DNA from: Lepidodermella squamata
Taxonomy: Eukaryota; Gastrotricha
Direction: 5' to 3'
DNA length: 64,000 nt
Assembly: GCA_047495785.1 (NCBI GenBank)
Contig: JBLDXI010000050.1
Span: 248,001 to 312,000 of the forward strand
Part shown: positions 1 through 11,056 of the stretch, one piece after another
Position numbering within the stretch: position 1 is the first letter of the stretch
How the letters are laid out: every line of letters starts with the position of its first letter
The notes under the pieces: generated by a model
What the model saw: only the letters and a program-made list of their open reading frames with translations
What the model was told of the DNA's origin: nothing
Databases searched by the model: none
Position numbers and translations under genes: made by a program

Positions 1-290
1 AATAGGTACTTTAGGACTGATGGAGTAATAGGACTTTATAAGGTATATAGTAAGGACTTTATATAGTAAGGACTTTATTCGGGTAAGGGAGAGGCTTATG
101 GTCAGGTTAGGACTATGGTTAGGCACGGCTACGGCTTTGAGGTTTTAAAGACTAAGAAAGTGACTAGGGCTATGCATTAGGGTTTCAGTTGAGGTTAGGC
201 TTAGGGTTCGGCTTAGGGTTCGGCTAAGGACTAGGGTTTAGGGTTAAGGTTAGGGTTAGGGTTAGGGCGAGGGGTGTGGGGTGTGGGGTG
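1..290. repeat. Degenerate TTAGGG telomere-like repeats inside intron 5 of gene A
   Basis: Clustered variants of TTAGGG occur here, with near-perfect units around 225-270, followed by GGGGTGT units near 275-292. By comparison with gene B this stretch lies in the intron between exon 5 (404-501) and exon 6, which is outside the window. It is therefore an interstitial intronic array and not a chromosome end. Confidence 0.6.
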
Positions 291-403
291 TGTTGATGGA
301 GCCTAATCTGACATCTAGGATATGAGTGCAAAATACCGGACCGAAATTCGACCTTCTTTCACGCAACCTGGTTACGATGATAATTGCCAATTTATTAGCT
401 TAC

Positions 404-2180
404 TTGTGCATTCCAAACACTGCCATATTGCCAGATTGAAGCAAGTCGTATTGACATACCATTTTCCGCTATCGAGGCCGGCCCTCTCATGAATTGTGTA
501 TCTATCATCAATGAAGACAGTTTATTTTCGAAAAATCTTCCTCAATCAAAAAGAAAATACCGCAGTTGATGATGTTTATCGACAGCGATGCATTGTATGC
601 CCACGGAAGGCCTGAGTTCACGCTATTGATAGATGACGGGTATCCAATAGCTGGAGAGATAAATAAATAGAAAATTTTAAATAAACAACTTGAATTATCT
701 CTTATTAATTTTCGAGTTTGAGAGTAAGTTACATAATTTTTAGGTCCCGCAGAAAGATATCGCACGAAAAAGTATACACTTACTTGCGATACATTGTTGA
801 TAGAGAACCAATGCGAAGTCGTAAGTAATATAGCTTTCATTGAAAAATTTGATGCACGCAATATCACCAGCAAAACCAGCGGGTCCAACATCAGTGCTAC
901 ATAAATCGAATGATAAAAATTTCAACGGATAAACTGATATATATTTGCTTACCTTTTCCCGATTACGAGGTCAAGCCGCACGTTAGGTAGAGCCCAGTTT
1001 TCAGTCGTTTTGACGCTAAGCGAGCCAGCTCCGCCTCCAGCCATAGCGAGATTAACACTAGTGCTACTAACACAGGAAAACAGGACCAGGGTCCATTTTT
1101 GAGGGTCTGTTATGTTGAGATTTACAGACAACCGTTCCGACCCTCGCAACAGAACTATTTGCTGCAATTTCGAATCATAAGCTATCGTCGTGCCATTCTT
1201 GTTTGTCGCATCGATTGTCCAAATCAACCCAGGCGAGCTGAATCGGATCAAGACACCTAAGCTCCATTGTTGGCTGCCCTTGCCGGGAATTCGCGATGCT
1301 ACCAATCGAGAGTCATTTTTGAAAGAATAAGCGCCCTTCCCGACAATCGAAGCATTGACTACGACATCTAGAGTGTTCCCTCCACCAGTTAACGGTTCAA
1401 GGTATGTATCACTTGTCAGAGGCCAGTAAGCTCTGAGATTCGATTGCCCACTTCCACCAGCCCGTTTGTTGCAATCGAATTCGGTCAAATCTGGTATGAA
1501 CTTCCCATTCAAGCAGGTTGCTTGTCTATAGGCCCCCGAGTTACACATCGCTCTGATCACAGTATAGTTTGGATAGTCGATGTTAGGTAACTTGGCTTTG
1601 CCAGGCTGCCATGTTGTTTCAGAATCGTTACTGACGAAAAATTGACTACCAGAAATCGTATTCACATTGATGTTACAGCTGTTCACCTTGGTTCCAGGAT
1701 ATTCTAGAATTGAGGGAAATAAGACGAGTTTATCAGTGTGCGAAGTAGGATCCAGGAGCTGAGATGTTTTCTATAGCAAGTTTCTAGCACCCAGCCGAAG
1801 TAATTAAATGGTCGCCCCTGTGGTTTTTGAGCCTTCCTCTGTTTGGGGTCCTAGAGCTTAGGTGTACTTCGCACCCTGTTTATCATGATAGTTTTGAACT
1901 CACGAAAATCAGCGCATCGATCGATCTGCCTGGACCAATATCCATTATCTAGGCATTTAATTGATGTAACGTTGGATGAACAATTCAGCTGCATGATGAT
2001 CCCATATTTGAACCAAGCTGATGTATTTGCAGGTAATGAAATTGATTTCGTGAGAAAGTTATAGCCGTAGTTGACTGTCATTATGCTTGCATCGATGGTT
2101 CCGTTCCATCGGCATTGCTCGAGAGCGTGAATTTTTACGGAAGCGCAAAAGATTATCACAAAAGTAGTCGCCAGAAACAT
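404..2180 (-). CDS. Gene A: CCP/LamG/lectin-like/SEA surface protein, 3' end outside window
   Basis: First member of the tandem array. Exons (minus strand): 1904-2180, 953-1703, 784-896, 561-650, 404-501; exon 6, which should carry the mucin linker and SEA domain, lies beyond position 1. All junctions are GT-AG and the phases agree with genes B-G. The start at 2180 (MFLATTFVIIF) gives a signal peptide matching gene B; an upstream in-frame ATG at 2207 is less likely. Exon 1 encodes a CCP-like module (C..QLNC..KCLDNGYW..C). Exon 2 holds a second cysteine module and a LamG-like sandwich (AYWPLTSDTY...QQWSLGVLIRF...QKWTLVLFSC) that finishes in exon 3 (GFAGDIACIKFF). Exon 5 encodes the start of the second lectin-like module (ENGMSIRL...GSVWNAQ). 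No stop or frameshift is seen in the visible part. A and B form a subfamily distinct from C-G. Ligand unknown. Confidence 0.75.
1738..1874. mobile_element. 137-bp MITE-like element in intron 1 of gene A
   Basis: A 10-bp inverted repeat, GTGCGAAGTA / TACTTCGCAC, bounds the segment. A related sequence (GTAGGATCC-GGAGCTGAGAT ... CTAGCACCCAGC ... TGTACTTCGCACCCTG) recurs at about 43575-43710. It sits wholly within intron 1 of gene A. Family unknown. Confidence 0.5.
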
Positions 2181-2789
2181 TTTTGCAGGAAATGAGGGAG
2201 ATCTCACGAAATCTAGAGCTTTTTACGAAATTCTAACGATTTGTTTGCAATTGCATGCAATTACTAGGTGAATGTCACGCATCCGTGCCACTTATCTGGG
2301 CACATTTCAAATCAGGTAGCTTTAAACAACTGGTTTTCAAATGCCGGCGGAACCTCGTATTGCAGCGCTGCAGTAGCGCCGGGTAAATAAATTGTACAGA
2401 TTTGTGCACGCACGAAGAAGGGTTGAATACAGAGCTCCCTCGTTAATAGAACTCCCTAGTTTGTAGACCGTAATTTTGGACCCCGCAAAATCAGTTGTTA
2501 AAATAATAATAATTATCTGATCAATTAAAAAAATTAAGTGTGAAAATGTAAGCGTTCCTGGAAACCTAGCCGCTCGTTGTCGTGGTTTTGAGAGATGCAA
2601 TTTTTTTAAGTTCAGTAGAAACAAGTTTTGAGATCATCAGTGCATTAAGCTGTATTCATGACTTTGATTATGCAACAGTGGATTAGTGAAGGAGCCACTT
2701 TTCTTGAACTCAAAATTAAAAACGTATTCTATATTCTATACAAAATCTTATACAATATATTCTATTTTCTATACAATATAATCGGGAAT

Positions 2790-3025
2790 AGGTGAGTCTG
2801 AAAGAGTGATCTTTCCAAGCTTCAAGCTCCACGTGACAACTAGACCCTGAATACGAGACCTTCTGATGTTGGAGGTTCATATTCTCAGGAGGTTCATTAT
2901 TATCCATTGGACGCTCGTTTAATCAGCAACTACGTAGAAATCAAGCCGACCCATATCGGTCGCTGCTCCAATGTTGAACGGAAAGTTTCAGTCGATTTTC
3001 GGATCGAAAAGTCTATTTGAGATTA
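2790..3025 (-). pseudogene. Exon-6 relic of another array paralogue
   Basis: On the minus strand this translates to pieces aligning with the beginning of gene B exon 6: DPKID then a stop where B has W, GRLDFYVVAD then a stop where B has Q, and GLVVTWSLKLGKITLS against B's GLVVQWRLKLGNFTLS. Several stops are present and no other exon of the unit is recognisable nearby. It is a decayed fragment of an extra family member between A and B. The rest of the 2181-3892 interval shows no gene. Confidence 0.65.
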
Positions 3026-3280
3026 ATTATTGAAAATTAGCATTTTCCGAGATTTTCTGAAACTTGAATATTTAGACGGACATCTTTCATAATTGTTCAA
3101 GCTAACGGAAGAGAGCTCAACGGTAGACTTCTTTGGACCAGTATCGAAGCCGAGGCATTTTATCTCATTGATATTCAAGGTTCCATTCAGCTCCAAGATT
3201 AGGCGAACTTAGAAACACATTGATGGCTTTGCTGGAAGTGAGAAAGATTTAGTAAAGAAGTTGGAGCCGGAGAGCGAAGT

Positions 3281-3412
3281 ACCGCTAAGGATGGTAGGGA
3301 TCATCCCTACCAGTTCCATCGGTCCGTAGGGTGAGCTCAGTGAAAGACCATAAGGTCGTTTATGTCGTTTTTCGTTATCCCTACCAGTTCTACTTCGCTG
3401 TCCTACTTCGCT
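3281..3412. repeat. Dispersed repeat with a GGTAGGGATCATCCCTACC near-palindrome
   Basis: The block contains a 19-bp near-palindrome, CAGTTCCATCGGT and TACTTCGC motifs, and matches 43384-43515 in the same order and orientation. A shorter inverted relative lies near 58020-58070. Non-coding and family unknown. It sits between genes A and B. Confidence 0.5.
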
Positions 3413-3892
3413 CAATGGTTGGAGCCGTAACTCAAAGTCATCAAGTTCACATCTACGGCTCCATTCCATCGGAATCTTCAGCAGCGACGATGAAAACCCG
3501 GCCGAGGAAAGTCCATGAAACCATGAATGGGAGTATCATTTTAGTTTCCTTTCCTTCTTCAATGAAAAAGGCATAAGGGCTAGAGACATTTTAATGATGT
3601 GTTTGTTATTTTTCAAGATTCAGGTTCAAGTCGTACCAGAACGATTTGACAAGCACGGCTGTCGAATGCATGAGAGATAATATGAACAAGTAATTAAATA
3701 TACTAATTAAATTATTTTCAAAAATAGAATGAACTTGGAAGAAATGCCCTATAAATTGAAACAATTCCATGAAAAATTGAATTTTGGAAAAAGCTGTTTA
3801 TTTTTTTCCACCACAAATGTCAAACTTGTGGAAGCAAAATACCCACAAATCTAACTTTGAATGGATTACAATTTTATGAATGAAATAGCAAG

Positions 3893-6800
3893 TCACTTCA
3901 CGGCAATCATCAAAACAACTAATAATAGGAAATTGACATCGAGATTGTTCGCTTTCGATTTCGGCCGACTCTCTGATGCTTTGACAGTAGCTCGTATTTC
4001 TTTGTCGATTTTGCCGGGTGAAGTTACGGTTGCTTTAACTTCGGAAGGAGGATAGTCCATTTTGACTAAATCGACCTTACCGAGTCGACTCAGGCTTATT
4101 CCTGATAGCAACTCACCAACTTTTGTCTTCAGTTGACTCACAACCACCGAAACTTTGGCCGCAATTTGATCCTCAGTCAATTGGGTCAAACTCCTCAGGG
4201 CCACAATGTAATCGGCTATAATACTGCCCTTTCTGAAGTTCACGATCTCAACGCTTTGAATTGACCCATTTATCGTCTGAGCCGTTGAAGCCATAATTTT
4301 CTCGATTGCCGGTAGCATGAACTGACTTAGGGCTTTGAATGTATTCGAATTCGAGTCATCCAACGCTTTATCCCATGGTTCTGTCGAGACAACAAGATTC
4401 GAGGCTGGAATAGTCAAATTCTCCCCGGTTATACTCATATTCATCAGTAGCCGATAAGAAAAAGCCAGAGATCCAGGTAGGTTCTTAGTTGACGATTGAG
4501 GGCTGATAGTCGTAGGGCTCTCTGTTTTAAAAGATGATCTCTCACTTGTGAAAGTCGTAGATACCTTGTTGGTTGTAGTTAAGTACTTTTCACTCGGTGT
4601 TATGGGGGTAGATGTGTCCAAGGTAGTGATTACGGCAGTTGTAAATGTAGTTGGAGAAGTAGGTGGAGAAGTATAGATTGACGACGTTGAAGTTGTAGTT
4701 GTAGATGTAGATGTAGAACTGGTTGTACTTGAATCGTTTTCATAGGAATAGAATTTCACCTGATATAGGTATACAATGCTTTGCGACGGGACAGTGTCGA
4801 TCAAAAAGTACGCCCCTATACCATGTCGCAAACTTTCATCAATGTCGTGAAAATTCGGAATATCTTTCTGGAATACCAGATTTGCAGTTCCATTGCTTTG
4901 GCAATAAACTCGGAACGCGGTCCCAATCTTTTCGATGGTCAACATCTCCGCAGCTCTTGGATGGGCGCATTCAGGGATAGCCTCAGCCGCGATTTGAGTA
5001 TTAGAAAACTTGTCCGCGGTAGATGCAGCTGATAGCGTGAAATTGCCAAGTTTCAAACGCCACTGGACAACTAAGCCGGAGATTTTTGACCATTTGACGT
5101 TGTACATATTATCGGTAGTATCTGTTTTAAACAGGTCGATACTTGCTTGATCGGCTAGAATGTAGAAATCAAGTCGGCCAAATTCAGAAGTTGATGCAAG
5201 ATAGAACTGAATATTCCAGTCAATTCTTGGGCTGAAAGTCTGTACATGATTTAAAATAAACACACAGCTTTTAAAAATTGGAGAGTAAATAATAGGCGAT
5301 GAATAGCTTTGGGCATGGTTAGGGTTAGGGTTTGATGAAGTTAACTTGAAAGCTGAGGGGGTACTAAAACTGTTAGGGTTAGGGTTGGGACGAGGGCAGC
5401 TGTGAACCTAGTTTAGCCAATCAGTGAGCTTACTTCTGAATTCCAAACGCTGCCGTATTGCCCGGCTGAAGTAAGTCGTATTGACATACCATTCTCCGCT
5501 ATCGCAGCGGGCCCTCTCAGGTATTGTGTATCTACCATCAATGGAAAAAGTTCATTTTAAAGAATCGTCCTAATTTGAAGAGACAATACTGAAGTTGGCA
5601 ACGTTTATCGACAGCGATTCGTTGTATGCCCACGGGAGGCCTGAGTTCGCACTGTTGAAAGAGGACGGGTATCTGACAGCTAAAGAAACAGAAATGAATA
5701 GAAAATCTTAGAATTTGAATTTGATAGGATGCGAGTATAAATATTAAGATACTCAAATCTCCTCCCGTGTAAGATTTATGAATTTCTGTAGTTTCAAGAG
5801 ATTTATTAAATTGCAGGAATCGGTTACGCAGAACAAACTGAACTTACTTGCAACGCATTGTTAATAAAGAACCAGTGGGAAGTCGAATGTAGCGTAGGTG
5901 TAGCCCGCATTGAAAAATTTAATGCACGCAATATCACCAGCGAAACCAGCGGGCCCAGCATCAGTCCTATTGAAATCGAATAAAATTGAGATTTTCAACC
6001 TCAATAGACTCGTGCTTACTTTTTCCCGATTATAAGGTCAACCTGCGAGTTGGGTAGGGCCCAGTTTTCGGTTGTTTTGATGTTAATCGAGCCAACTCCA
6101 CCTCCGGCCATAGCGACAATCACGCTAGTATTGCTAACACAGGAGAATAGGACCAGGGTCCATTTCTGAGGGTCCGTTATGTTGAGATTCACAGACAATC
6201 TCTCAGTCCCACGCCATAGAACGATTTGCTGCAATTTTGAATCATAACCTATCGTCGTGTCATTCTCGGCTTTCGCATCAATTGTCCAAATCAACCCGGG
6301 TGAGCTGAATCGGATCAAGATTCCTAAGCTCCATTGTTGGCTGTTCTTGCCGGGTATTCCTAATGCGGTCATTCGCGAGTCATTTTTGAACGAATAAGCC
6401 CCTTTTCCTACAGCCGTAGTATTTACCACAACATCAAGACTACTCACCCCCCTGGTTAGGGGTCTAAGGTATGTATCACTTGTCAGAGGCCAATAAGCCT
6501 TTAGGTTCGATTGTCCACTCCCACCAGCCCGTTCGTTGCAATTGAAATTGGTCAAATCGGGTATAAATTTGCCATTTAGGCATGTTGTTTGGCGATAGGC
6601 TCCCGAGTCGCACATCGCCCTAATCACTGTGTAGTTTGGATAGTCGATATCGGGTAATTTCGGTTGACCAGGCTGCCATGTTGTTTCGGAATCGTTACTC
6701 ACGAAAAACGTATCTCCAGGAATTGTATCCACATTGATTCTACAGCTTTTCACGACAGTTCCAAGATATTCTAGAATTTTACGGAATAAATATGATTTTA

Positions 6801-7100
6801 CGATATGTAGCATGTGAGCTCACGAAAGTCAGCACATCGATCGAAGCGCCTGGACCAATATCCATTATCCAGGCATTTAATCGAAGTCGTGTTCGATGGA
6901 CAATTCAGCTGCATGATGATGCCATATTTGAACCACGCTGTTGTGTTTGCAAGTTGTGAACTCGATTTCGTGAGAAAGCTGTAGCCGTAGCGTACTGTCA
7001 TAATGCTTGCATCGGTGGTTCCGTTCCACCGACATTGTTCGAAAGCTTGAATTCCAGCTGAAAAGCAGAATATTATCAATGCAGTTACCGCAGGAAACAT
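3893..7100 (-). CDS. Gene B: CCP/LamG/lectin-like/mucin/SEA surface protein with an in-frame stop
   Basis: Six exons: 6824-7100, 6020-6770, 5848-5966, 5590-5679, 5434-5531, 3893-5239, together 894 codons including the final stop, all in consistent phase. Order: signal peptide (MFPAVTALIIFCFSAG), CCP-like module, second cysteine module, LamG-like sandwich, lectin-like module, Ser/Thr-rich linker (about 4500-4740), SEA domain (FRKGSIIADYIVALRSLTQL) and a hydrophobic end (FLLLVVLMIAVK) typical of a GPI signal. Exon 3 carries TAA at 5861-5863 where gene A has CAA (VLYQQC becomes VLY-stop-QC). As read, the product would end after the LamG-like domain. The remaining exons are otherwise open, so the lesion is recent, polymorphic, or an assembly error; a secreted short form is also possible. 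Confidence 0.75.
5315..5385. repeat. Short TTAGGG tracts in intron 5 of gene B
   Basis: Two short tracts of GGTTAGGGTTAGGG occur in the intron between exon 5 (5434-5531) and exon 6 (from 5239). This is the same intron that holds the longer degenerate array in gene A (1-290), so the tracts probably predate the A/B duplication. Confidence 0.65.
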
Positions 7101-7453
7101 TGCTGAAAATGATAGAGATCTTACAATGATGTATAGTGTTCTGTGAGAAGTTCTAACGATTTGTTTGCAATTGCATGCAATTACTAGAATATCACGCCTG
7201 CATGCCGCGAATCTGGGCTAGAAAAGCCAAAGCGAAGTTAAAAAAATCAAGTCGTAAAAGGAATAACCAAAGCTCCAAAACTTGAAGGTTGACTTGAATA
7301 CTGCCTCTGATATCTCTAGTATCGGCAAATCTTCACCTGGAAACCAAAACAAACTGCTTCTCTTAAGCTGAAGAAAATCATGTTGCGAACTGAACCTTAA
7401 AATAATTCAATAGTATAGCAAAACGGTTTTATTCATGATATTCATGATATTCA

Positions 7454-10400
7454 TTAATACGCAGCGAGTGAGATAAGAAAGAAGATTGTCAAGTTTCGAA
7501 ATTCCATGATGCTGCTCGCACGGTTAGTTGAACTGCTTTTATCAACAGGTTTTTTGGCTGAATTATCCGATGGTCTTGTAACAAGTTCGTCGATCTTTCG
7601 AATTTCAACAGAACCTAATCGCGACGCTTCAAGTCCGTTTGCCAGTTTCGCGTTGACCATTTCTTTTATTTTACGCACAGCCGTCGCGACTTTAGCCGCG
7701 ATCTCACTCTCGGTCAGTTGCGTCAAACTCCTCAAGGCTACAATGTAGTCAGCAATGATGCTACCCTTGCGGAAACCAGTTACTTTCACCCATAGAACCT
7801 CGCAATTCAACAGTGCACAAGACTCGTCAGATTGCTGTCGAATCGCTGGCAGCATGAAGTCGGCCAAAGCGGTGAAATTCGGCGAGCCAGGTTGATCTAA
7901 GCTCGTATCCCAGGGCTGGGAGGAAATTATGAGATTGGAAGGTGGAATTATGATTACATCGCCAGTTATCGTCATATTCATGTCTAGGTTGTAGGTGTAG
8001 ATCGTTTTAGAAGCATCTAAAGCTTTGTCGGGCAAGGTTACGACCGTAGTAGATATCGCAGAGTTCGAAACAGGGCTACTTGTAGTACTTGTACTAGTGC
8101 TGGTTCTAACAAGGGTGTTCATGTAAAATTTGACTTGATCCAAATACGCCTGGGTCTTGATAGGAAGTGGATGTAACTGATACTGAGCGTATATCCCCAT
8201 GATTATATCATCAGCTATCGCGTTGAATGGGCTGACATCTGCCGATATTACAGTTTCGATGGCGTTTGAGGTTTGACAGAACACGGTTAGGTTCGTCCCG
8301 ACCTTTTCTAGAATAATCGCCTGAGGGGAACACATATTGGGCACATTAACTGCCGGTACCATAGATGCAACAGGCACCGGGGTGCCAGAGTATTGAATCT
8401 CGTAATACCCAGTTTTGGACCGGCGAAAAAACATTCCAACGAATGAGTCCATTTTCACGTTGAATGCCCTAGCTGCACTAGAGCCATTTGTTATGTCGAC
8501 AGAGGTTGGGACTGCGGCAAACCAAACTTCGAAATCAACGTTGTCGGGATCTATTGAAATATGGAATTCAGCACGGAATTCGACCGGTGCTCTGAAAGAC
8601 TGGACACAAAAACATTTTACAATAATTCAAAAGGGAAAACAATTATTTGCAAGCTTTAAAGAAACTTCATCAGAAAATCGCAATTCCTACTCCACCCATC
8701 TTGCAAGAGCAAATAGCCTCGAATTCTATTTCTTCAGTGTGGTGTATTCCATTTTTCCATCCTAAATCTTAAATTCACCGGAATCAAGTACGAATCGATA
8801 TAAGGAGTGAAAAGCGCCGATCAAATTCAGTTTTGAGCAGTTTGTTCAGTATCCAATGTCCAGTACATTTTCTAAGGTTATATTTCTCCCCTCCTAACTC
8901 CTAAGTATTGGTCGTAGGACTTACCAAGGGAGTCCACACTACTCCCTGTTGACCCATCGCAGCCAGTCGCATTGTCAAACCGTTTCTCGTTAACGTCGCC
9001 GCCCCTCGGCGGTAAAGTTTATCTTCCATTAAAACCGAAATAATGATAGAAAAATAACAAATCTGTTTCAACTTACGGAAGTCGGCAATGTGTATCGACA
9101 AATCGTCGGCGTACCTCCACACGCAATCCTTGCAAGCATTCGCTGTTGCAACAGTCGATGAAACAGCTGAGGGAAAATAAATAGAAAATTCTTAAACTTT
9201 CTTCTCGAACAAACCTGCATTACACTGCCTTGCTAGCACATCAGCTGAATTTTGATCGGAATAGTACAAATTGAACATCATGAGACAAGAAACAGCCCCG
9301 GAGGCAGTTGATCTAAAAAATGACAGAAATATTTGAAATATCGAAGTTACTTAACTCACGATTCGCCTAGGCTGATAAGAACTCCGGTATTTGGAATTGT
9401 CCCGTCTCCGGCTTTGGTTACGATTTTGGCGAAATCCCTACCTAATCCTAATCCACTCACGGCAAGTGAAACAGTAGCCGTTTTTGCATCATGGCCAATC
9501 AAATACAGTACCCAGCCGTTGGTATTCCCGAAACTGCTATCGTTGAAAGATGAGACGTTGCCCTGAAGGTTGACAGCTACCGTACGAAAGCCAACTGATA
9601 CTTTATTAACGAAATTTCCGAATGACATCTTGACCAAATCGCCTCGAAAGTCGCCCCTAGCAAGTACTGCAATAGACCAGGCTGTGCCGTTGATCTGTGG
9701 TACTTCTCCTGAACTGCTTAGCCAACCACCATTCGGCCCGCCCACCTTATACCCAGTTTGCGAAAAGCTTCCTATTGGAGGTGAAAGAGCTGATCTATTT
9801 TGTGAAGTGAAAGCAGGGGTGTTTGGAGTAAGCGCTCTCAGAAATGTGTCTGCTGTCAACGGCCAATAACCTGTCAGTAGTGAAGTAGGTCCAGTTTTAA
9901 ATGTCGGTGCGCCACAATAGAAATAAGCTGGATTCGGGAGAAATTCGCCGTTGATACAGGTCGACTGGATGTAAGCTCCATTCGCGCAATAATCTCTAAC
10001 CATAGCATTTCTACCAAGTGTTTTGAACGACCCGGAAACGTCATTCCAGTTCGTTTCGTGATCACCGCTGATTTTATACTTGTGATCCGTTTTCATATCC
10101 ATAGGCCAGTCGCACGTTTGATTGGCCATGTATCTCGCCGTTTCTGCAAGTTGGAATGCTTCAGGAATTTTCGAACAATTTTGTCAAATTTACCAAAGTC
10201 TGAGCACGTGCTGACGCTTCTCGTCCAATAGCCACTGTCCAAGCATTTTGTCGTGCTAGCAGTTGAGTTAGCAAGGCAAGTCACCATAACAAGTGTTCCC
10301 AGGTCGAAGATATTAGTGCTTGCCGGGGAGAATTGCTCCCAATTGTTTATGTAAGTGTTTATTCTTACAGTTTGTATTCCCGCAGAAGTCACGTTCCACG

Positions 10401-10470
10401 TGCAAACTTCTGTTGGCTGAGCTGTGCAAGCGGTTACGCCTGCTATAAGGGCAGCAAGTCTTGCTAGCAT
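7454..10470 (-). CDS. Gene C: intact array member, CCP/LamG/lectin-like/SEA protein, 830 aa
   Basis: Six exons: 10194-10470, 9360-10143, 9215-9312, 9077-9166, 8925-9022, 7454-8599, giving 831 codons including the stop. Introns 1-4 are 47-57 nt. Signal peptide MLARLAALIAGVTACTA, CCP-like module ending TKCLDSGYWTR...C, second module (TCDWP...CINGEFLPNP..FYC), LamG-like sandwich (GYWPLTADTFLRALT) finishing in exon 3 (AVSCLMMFNLYYSD), and lectin-like module across exons 4-6 (GQQGVVWTPL...EFHISID...GYYEIQYSG...VGTNLTVFCQ...AYLDQVKFY). A short Ser/Thr linker leads to a SEA domain (FRKGSIIADYIVALRSL) and a hydrophobic tail (NLTIFFLISLAAY), read as a GPI signal. No lesion seen. The 353 bp between B and C hold nothing recognisable. 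Likely cell-surface protein; function unknown. Confidence 0.8.
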
Positions 10471-11056
10471 TTCAACGGAATTTAAACGGAATCCACTATA
10501 TTCGCCCGGATTTTTCTGAGAATACCGGTTAGCCCACGCTTTGTTAATTTAACAAACGAGTTGACAAACAAAACGGGTTCGTGAGAATTTCAATTGCCTT
10601 TCTGCGTAATCGATTTTTGAACCGTTTGGGAGGGCAATACGGAGCATTTGAAAAGCATGGACATGATGCATTTTGAAAATAAATGGAAAGCTAAGAAAAA
10701 TGGTTCAAATTGGAACAAAAAGTTAACGAGCAGTCAACAATTATTCCGGAATTGGACGCTTTTCCGAGCGAAACCAACAAAGTATACCTATAAATAGAAA
10801 AACTGGTAAACTGCACATTATGGATTCTTTGATACTGCTCTGTTCTGGAGGCTTGACACAGTCAGATACACAGTCAGTTAAGCACCTGTTACAAAAAAAT
10901 TCGATGAATAGTTCTTTCATGGGAATTGGACATATCGAAACCAAATGTTCCCATTGGAGCAACCTCGATAAATTGAGAAATGCAAAGAGAGAACTAGAGG
11001 AAAAAAAGCTTTTATTCAGAATTTAACATTAAGCTTACATTCGAGATATAAATTAT
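10471..11056. other. Intergenic spacer between genes D and C, no gene seen
   Basis: This is the 5' flank of gene C and the 3' flank of gene D. Short open frames exist on both strands, but none has family similarity, a signal peptide or consistent splice sites. Confidence 0.5.

Noticed and set aside
1-290. Chromosome end (true telomere) at the left edge
   Set aside because: The repeats are degenerate, and gene A's missing exon 6 should lie to the left. The equivalent tract in gene B is clearly intronic.
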